Below are positions 30,909 through 34,616 of a DNA stretch of 34,616 nt, one piece after another. This DNA comes from an uncultured bacterium. Its GTDB lineage: Bacteria > Planctomycetota > Phycisphaerae > Phycisphaerales > SM1A02. The stretch's first letter is position 1. Every line of letters starts with the position of its first letter. The notes under the pieces are model-generated. The model did no database searches. It was not told where the DNA came from and saw only the letters and a program-made list of their open reading frames with translations. Location of the stretch: the NCBI GenBank assembly GCA_903831295.1, contig CAIKXA010000079.1:1-34616 (forward strand), given 5' to 3'. A program made the translations under genes and the position numbers.

Positions 30909-31607
30909 ATGCGTGCTGTCACAGATGCAATTGTGAATCGTTTGAAGGGCATGAGCAATCAACCCAAAAACCCAAATGTCAATGCAAGTGTCCAGGAGGC
31001 TATGAAGCAACTTTTGAACCAAACCCAGGCGCCGGTTGAGACCCCGGCCGTGGATGCCCGTGACGTGTCTATTCCCGCCCGAATTCTGGTGGCGATGCGT
31101 TTGATTGAGTTGATGAAGGGCTCGCAAAACAACGCCGCGGAATTGATGGGCGAAATGGCGAGCCAGTTTGGCCCGGATGTGCTTCGAATGGCCCAGCGTG
31201 CTCAACGGGCTCAGCGAGCGGTGCCAAAGCGAAACACTCCAGAGCGTGTCACTTATGTGGCCGCCATGGAGGCGGTGCGAAATTATGTCAGCGGCGAGCA
31301 TGGCTTCTTTGATTTCACAAGTGGTGCTCAGGCAGATACTTCCGATGCATATGCCAAGCAATTACATGATGTGTTGCAGAGCGGACTTGTGGCGATGCCA
31401 GAGCCCCAAAGCAAGCCGTTGCCCAAGAAAAAATCCAAGGTCAAGAGTGGTGGGGATGTGGTTGGAAATGGGGTTGTGAATCCAAGTCTTGTGAATCCAA
31501 GTCTTGCAAACACGCCGCACATTCCAAATGCCGCTGGTCCATCCACGCCGTTGCAGGGGGTGAACCCGGTTGAGCAGCCTAAGCCGCCCAAGGAGCACCT
31601 GAATTAA
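30909..31607 (+). CDS. Hypothetical protein with basic, proline-rich tail
   Basis: About 232 residues from ATG 30909, or 218 from ATG 30951; the frame also opens from TTG 30816. I recognise no family. The N-terminal half is helical (VQEAMKQLLNQTQ, IPARILVAMRLIELMKG, AAELMGEMASQFG, LRMAQRAQRAQRAVPKR). The second half has the cluster LPKKKSKVKSGG and a low-complexity Asn/Pro region with the short repeat VNPSLVNPSLAN, encoded by a 15-bp direct repeat at 31476-31505. Nothing suggests export or membrane insertion. The basic helices would suit DNA or RNA binding, but this is a guess. It is divergent from the helicase gene and lies upstream of the sigma factor gene. Confidence 0.5.
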   Translation: MRAVTDAIVNRLKGMSNQPKNPNVNASVQEAMKQLLNQTQAPVETPAVDARDVSIPARILVAMRLIELMKGSQNNAAELMGEMASQFGPDVLRMAQRAQRAQRAVPKRNTPERVTYVAAMEAVRNYVSGEHGFFDFTSGAQADTSDAYAKQLHDVLQSGLVAMPEPQSKPLPKKKSKVKSGGDVVGNGVVNPSLVNPSLANTPHIPNAAGPSTPLQGVNPVEQPKPPKEHLN

Positions 31608-31785
31608 GGTGACAGAAATTGTCACTTTCAAAGGGGCGCCGCCCCTCTATGGGGGGCGATGTGTTTGCGGCGAAGATGTTGGGGCTGAAAGTATGAAAGT
31701 GTCAGAAATTGACACTTTCAAACACGGGGGTCGCTTCTTATAGAGGGGCTGCATTTCCGGCGAAGTTGTTCCGGGTGTCCAAAGT
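31606..31785 (+). repeat. 90-bp tandem duplication with compensating hairpins
   Basis: Two units (31606-31695 and 31696-31785) align without gaps across AGAAATTG, CACTTTCAAA and GGCGAAG-x-TGTT, exactly 90 bp apart. Each contains a hairpin around the loop GAAAT: GTGACA/TGTCAC in unit 1 and GTGTCA/TGACAC in unit 2, which extends to 11 bp as TGAAAGTGTCA with TGACACTTTCA (31694-31720). The A/T exchange in the middle occurs in both arms, so base pairing is preserved. The stretch lies between the hypothetical gene and the sigma factor gene. It could be an RNA element in the sigma factor leader or a pair of operators. Confidence 0.7.
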
Positions 31786-31884
31786 TGTATTTCGGTTTGA
31801 AACTTTTGTAATTGGGGTTGTTCCACCTTGCCGTCAAGTTGGAAGAGGTGTCCGACGCATTTGACCTTTTAAAGAAAGAGATTC

Positions 31885-32769
31885 ATGAAACTGAAGCGTA
31901 ATAAAAAGAAATTGAAGACAAAGAATCCGCTCTCGATCAGTGAGATTTGCCGTGAGGAGTTATATAAGTGGGAACTTGACTGCCAAGCCAAGTTGGCGGT
32001 TGGCCAGCGTTTGGGCTACGAGGAGTTGGCCATCTATATGTACTGGGTGGGCAACTTGTCCCAAGAGACCAAAAGCGGTCTGCCGGCAAACCGTCTTGAT
32101 GGCCACGAAGTTGTCCTGAATAAGGCGATCAGTTGCCTGGCGGCGGCAAGTGAGAATCCAGCGGAAAATGCCAGCTTTGACAGCATTGGTCAGTTGAAGT
32201 GTTACGCCAATTCAGCATTCAGGTCCGCCGCTATGGATGTCGGACGTCGGCAACATATGACTCTGCCGTGCGGTAAGGGCAAGCAGGCGCTGACCCGTGA
32301 TGAAAAAAAGCAGTTTCGCGTGAAGCGGATCATCGACAACCCTGCGACCGGTCCGCACTGTGTGGATGTGTTCATGGATTCACGGAGCGGGTTTGACCGC
32401 CTTGAACATCAGGAATTGCAAGCCAAACTCAAGCAACTTGTGACCGATGTGTTGTCCCAGTGCAAACAGGCGAAATATGTGCAGGTACTTCACTTGGACA
32501 TGCAGGGAATGAAGGGACCGCAAATCGCCGCCGTTCTTGGCACCAGTCATGCCAACGCTCGTCAATTGTTGTGTCGGGCGAAAGCGTATTTCGCCAAGAC
32601 GATTTTAGCCAGGCCCGACGCCCACGAGTTGATGAAGGAACTCATGGGAAGCCACATATATCATCGATGTGAAACCATCACTCTTCATACCAAAGCCACC
32701 AGAGAGCGCGTGGTGGATTTGCTCGACGAGCCTAATGATTCAGAATTTGCTTTGTGCATCGTTGCCTAA
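31885..32769 (+). CDS. Divergent ECF-like sigma factor
   Basis: 294 residues. A very basic N-terminus (MKLKRNKKKLKTKN) precedes a helical region. The segment IGQLKCYANSAFRSAAMDVGRRQ has the shape of sigma region 2, the -10 recognition helix that usually ends D-x-x-R-R. Residues about 190-235 are region 4: YVQVLHLDMQGMKGPQIAAVLG, a turn, then ANARQLLCRAKAYF, a good sigma-4 helix-turn-helix. A C-terminal extension of about 60 residues is unassigned. There is no anti-sigma gene next to it. A purine-rich AAAGAAAGAG precedes ATG 31885. Similarity is distant, so a transcription factor with a sigma-4-like helix-turn-helix is the alternative. Confidence 0.6.
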   Translation: MKLKRNKKKLKTKNPLSISEICREELYKWELDCQAKLAVGQRLGYEELAIYMYWVGNLSQETKSGLPANRLDGHEVVLNKAISCLAAASENPAENASFDSIGQLKCYANSAFRSAAMDVGRRQHMTLPCGKGKQALTRDEKKQFRVKRIIDNPATGPHCVDVFMDSRSGFDRLEHQELQAKLKQLVTDVLSQCKQAKYVQVLHLDMQGMKGPQIAAVLGTSHANARQLLCRAKAYFAKTILARPDAHELMKELMGSHIYHRCETITLHTKATRERVVDLLDEPNDSEFALCIVA

Positions 32770-32793
32770 ACGCAATCAGCTGACATGATTGAC

Positions 32794-32846
32794 GGACGCG
32801 ATCGCCGGACGTGATCGCCGGACGCAATCGCCGGCCGGGATTCTCC
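32794..32846. repeat. 13-bp tandem repeat between convergent genes
   Basis: GGACGCGATCGCC, GGACGTGATCGCC and GGACGCAATCGCC follow each other directly (32794-32832), with a degraded fourth copy of 14 bp (32833-32846). The first copy contains GCGATCGC. The array fills the 93-nt gap between the sigma factor and WYL genes. It may be a site for a repeat-binding protein or a hot spot for slippage. Confidence 0.8.
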
Positions 32847-32862
32847 GGACAAAATCAATTCC

Positions 32863-34026
32863 TCAATGTGATTGCGTCAATGCCTTGGCCGCGGCGTTAA
32901 TTTCGTGGCGCCAACTTTCGGGCTTCATCAACACAACTCGACCGCCATAGGCTAGAACCCTTCGAATGGTTTCAATTTTGCTGGATGTGCTAAAAGACAC
33001 ATGCAGTTCGGTGGTGGCGGGGGTATGTTCTGATCGAGTACTCGAGGCGTGACTTGCTTTACTTTTAATCTTGCGAATGTGCTGGGTTTGTCGCTTGGTC
33101 CAAATTTCACCCAGCCCCATGTTCAGCGCGTAGTACGGCGTGTCTTGTGGCAAGTCGCGATACACCAACTCAACGTCGAATGCCTTGTTGTCATCGGGCA
33201 TGCCGCCAACCGCGTGTTCCATGCGCGCGCGCAGGTCTATGGATTTCGCTTTGATGGCGCGGGGCTCGGAGGAATTTTCATATTCATGTCGCTGGGCCTG
33301 ATGTGGATCAATGTCCAATCGATGCAGGGCGAACGATTTGATTTGCTCTGGATTTTTACTTAAAAGATCTTGGCACATCGCATAGACACCGCCGTGTCGA
33401 ATAAAAATATGCAGGGGCAACAACTCGCGCGTTTCATCGGATGTGGTCGTGCCCTTCACGCTGCGATATTTGACGGAGATCACGCGTTGGTCAATGGCTG
33501 CTTGCAACATCATCAACCATTTTTGTTGCAGTGAATCAGAGGAGTAACTGTATTGTAAATTATCAGCGTCGCCAGCAAACGCGGCGGGCAGTTCAAAGTC
33601 CGCAATGAACAACACCTTGGCCAAACGCTCAATGCGAGATTCCTTGTTCGCGTTGGCGGATTTCGCGCGCGCGCGAAGTTCGTCCACTTGCTTTCCAAGA
33701 AGTTGATCAAGCTTTGCGTGCCACGGTGTACCCGCCAGTGATGCCGCCAACTTTCGCAGAACCACCAGCAAATCGTCGGGGATCAGCGGCGCCAACGCCG
33801 CGCCCGATGGTGGCGCCGTCATTTGGTATCCATGATCGCGCTTGTTGAGAATCTTGGCGCCGCCAGATTTCATGTCCGACAACATTCGCTTCACGGTGCG
33901 CGCGTCGCGATGGATGGCGTGCGTCAAGGCCTTGAGCGAAATCCATTTTCCGCAATCGCCCGCGTCCATCAGTAGTTTTGTGATGATGGAAATAGACTCA
34001 TGTCGCAAAGGTTTTGATTTTGCCAT
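32863..34026 (-). CDS. WYL-domain transcriptional regulator
   Basis: 387 residues from ATG 34026, supported by GAGGT 4 nt upstream; ATG 34041 is the alternative. An N-terminal winged helix (ISIITKLLMDAGDCGKWIS, HAIHRDARTVKRMLSDM) binds DNA. A WYL domain follows: AAIDQRVISVKYRSVKG, RELLPLHIFIRHGGVYAMCQ (the place of W-Y-L, with V-Y-A here) and SFALHRLDI. A C-terminal WCX-like domain follows (VELVYRDLP, IRRVLAYGGRVVLMKPES). WYL proteins sense nucleic acid or nucleotide ligands and often repress DNA-repair or phage-defence operons. Its target here is unknown; the dyads at the helicase start are candidates. Confidence 0.8.
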   Translation of the reverse strand: MAKSKPLRHESISIITKLLMDAGDCGKWISLKALTHAIHRDARTVKRMLSDMKSGGAKILNKRDHGYQMTAPPSGAALAPLIPDDLLVVLRKLAASLAGTPWHAKLDQLLGKQVDELRARAKSANANKESRIERLAKVLFIADFELPAAFAGDADNLQYSYSSDSLQQKWLMMLQAAIDQRVISVKYRSVKGTTTSDETRELLPLHIFIRHGGVYAMCQDLLSKNPEQIKSFALHRLDIDPHQAQRHEYENSSEPRAIKAKSIDLRARMEHAVGGMPDDNKAFDVELVYRDLPQDTPYYALNMGLGEIWTKRQTQHIRKIKSKASHASSTRSEHTPATTELHVSFSTSSKIETIRRVLAYGGRVVLMKPESWRHEINAAAKALTQSH

Positions 34027-34120
34027 GTCGACCTCATGCAAAGAGTTGTGGAGGCGAAAAACAATTCAAGCCAATGCGTGCTAGACCAAGATTAAGCGCT
34101 ATGTAACGGACAGTTTGAAC

Positions 34121-34616
34121 TTAGTCGTAAATACTGTTGGCGTCTTCGACACTCTTGTACTTGAACATTTGCAGGCCAACGGAAGCGCCCGCCATTAAGC
34201 CCTTTTGCGCGCCGACGTACACGATCACGCCGTTGGTGTACTTGGCAACTCCCGTAACGCCAGAATCGCCGCCCACCGCCGTGCCACTGGCGCTGCCCGC
34301 CATTGTGTTGGCTTTGAACTCTTCAAGCACTTTTTTAGTTTCAAATACAATGATCATTTGCAAGCCTTGTCCGCCAACTTGCAGACCAATGTTTGGATTG
34401 TTTAGGGCGGCCCAGCCAATTTGTGTTCCGTCTGGAGCGAACACGGCGCCGCGGCCATACTCGCCACCACCAAACAGAACGCCCCATTTGCCGATGCCTG
34501 GAAACACGGCGTAGCCGGCGCTGGATTTCAGTTGATCATTCAAACCTGGAATGGCGTTGGTGAAATAGTCCTTGCCTTGACGCGCCTCAACAAGGAATGA
34601 AGAGCGATCATCTTTA
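34121..34616 (-). CDS. SYLF/YSC84-domain lipid-binding protein, 5' end cut by the window
   Basis: The open frame continues past the right edge, so about 164 residues are visible and the N-terminus is missing. The segment GYAVFPGIGKWGVLFGGG, then GAVFAPDGTQIGWAALNNPN, GLQVGGQGLQMIIVFETKK and GDSGVTGVAKYTNGVIVYV, is the SYLF (YSC84/DUF500) beta-barrel pattern, a phosphoinositide- or lipid-binding domain. In bacteria these proteins are usually exported. TTG 34543 is an internal codon, not the start. It lies 94 nt from the WYL gene on the same strand. Confidence 0.85.
   Translation of the reverse strand, partial: KDDRSSFLVEARQGKDYFTNAIPGLNDQLKSSAGYAVFPGIGKWGVLFGGGEYGRGAVFAPDGTQIGWAALNNPNIGLQVGGQGLQMIIVFETKKVLEEFKANTMAGSASGTAVGGDSGVTGVAKYTNGVIVYVGAQKGLMAGASVGLQMFKYKSVEDANSIYD

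Noticed and set aside
31608-31884. A small protein gene in the 277-nt gap before the sigma factor
   Set aside because: No open frame with a plausible start and ribosome binding site covers the stretch; the sequence is explained by the 90-bp duplication.
32794-32846. Origin or iteron array
   Set aside because: The copies are few and short, no replication initiator gene is present and the gap lies between two convergent genes.

Overview
The window looks like a chromosomal piece of a Planctomycetota bacterium, most likely of the Phycisphaerae type. This is an inference. It rests on the paired dockerin-like calcium repeats that end a secreted peptidase, a complete Tad pilus locus, an EF-P whose loop tip reads PGNLR, and the moderate G+C content with few strong Shine-Dalgarno sites. 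There are no rRNA or tRNA genes, no insertion sequence and no CRISPR array that I can see.

Layout. (1) 0.4-8.4 kb holds housekeeping and envelope genes: imidazolonepropionase (hutI), a SixA-like phosphohistidine phosphatase, a STAS protein, a degenerate ChaN-like lipoprotein, a secreted M14 carboxypeptidase with a dockerin-like tail, elongation factor P, a DUF1573 secreted protein and enoyl-ACP reductase (fabI). An unexplained minus-strand terminator preceded by two hairpins lies upstream of efp and suggests a small RNA. (2) 8.4-18.9 kb is a Tad/Flp pilus locus on the minus strand. It runs prepilin peptidase (tadV), TadE, a single-gene CpaB-CpaC fusion (assembly protein plus secretin), TadA ATPase, TadB, TadC, a CpaD/OmpA-like lipoprotein and TadD. 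A TadG-like gene is divergent, and three nearly identical Flp pilin cassettes each carry their own terminator. (3) 19.1-23.9 kb is a minus-strand operon: a GluR0-like ligand-gated potassium channel, a BtpA-family protein, D-amino acid aminotransferase (dat), type III pantothenate kinase (coaX) and a degenerate MnmE-like GTPase, with a divergent short-chain dehydrogenase. (4) 24.9-27.7 kb holds gap, an overlapping alpha/beta hydrolase of distinct base composition, and a small secreted protein made of six 18-residue repeats. (5) 27.9-34.0 kb is an accessory-looking block: a DUF932-like protein, an SF2 helicase, a hypothetical protein, a divergent sigma factor and a WYL-domain regulator. Its gaps contain inverted repeats, a 90-bp tandem duplication with compensating hairpins and a 13-bp tandem repeat. 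(6) The right edge is cut inside a SYLF/YSC84 lipid-binding protein.

How the genes work together. The Tad genes overlap by about 4 nt at most junctions and should be made as one coupled transcript, with the abundant pilin expressed separately from three terminator-bounded cassettes. In region 3 the channel and BtpA genes overlap by 4 nt and coaX and the GTPase are 1 nt apart, so co-translation is likely although no single pathway is evident. The block in region 5 could be a regulated accessory or defence-type module, but that is inference from gene content only.

The points most worth following up are the CpaB-CpaC fusion, the triplicated pilin cassettes with a damaged ribosome binding site in one copy, the channel whose canonical ligand arginine is replaced, the orphan small RNA candidate, the 18-residue-repeat protein, and the structured repeats beside the sigma factor.
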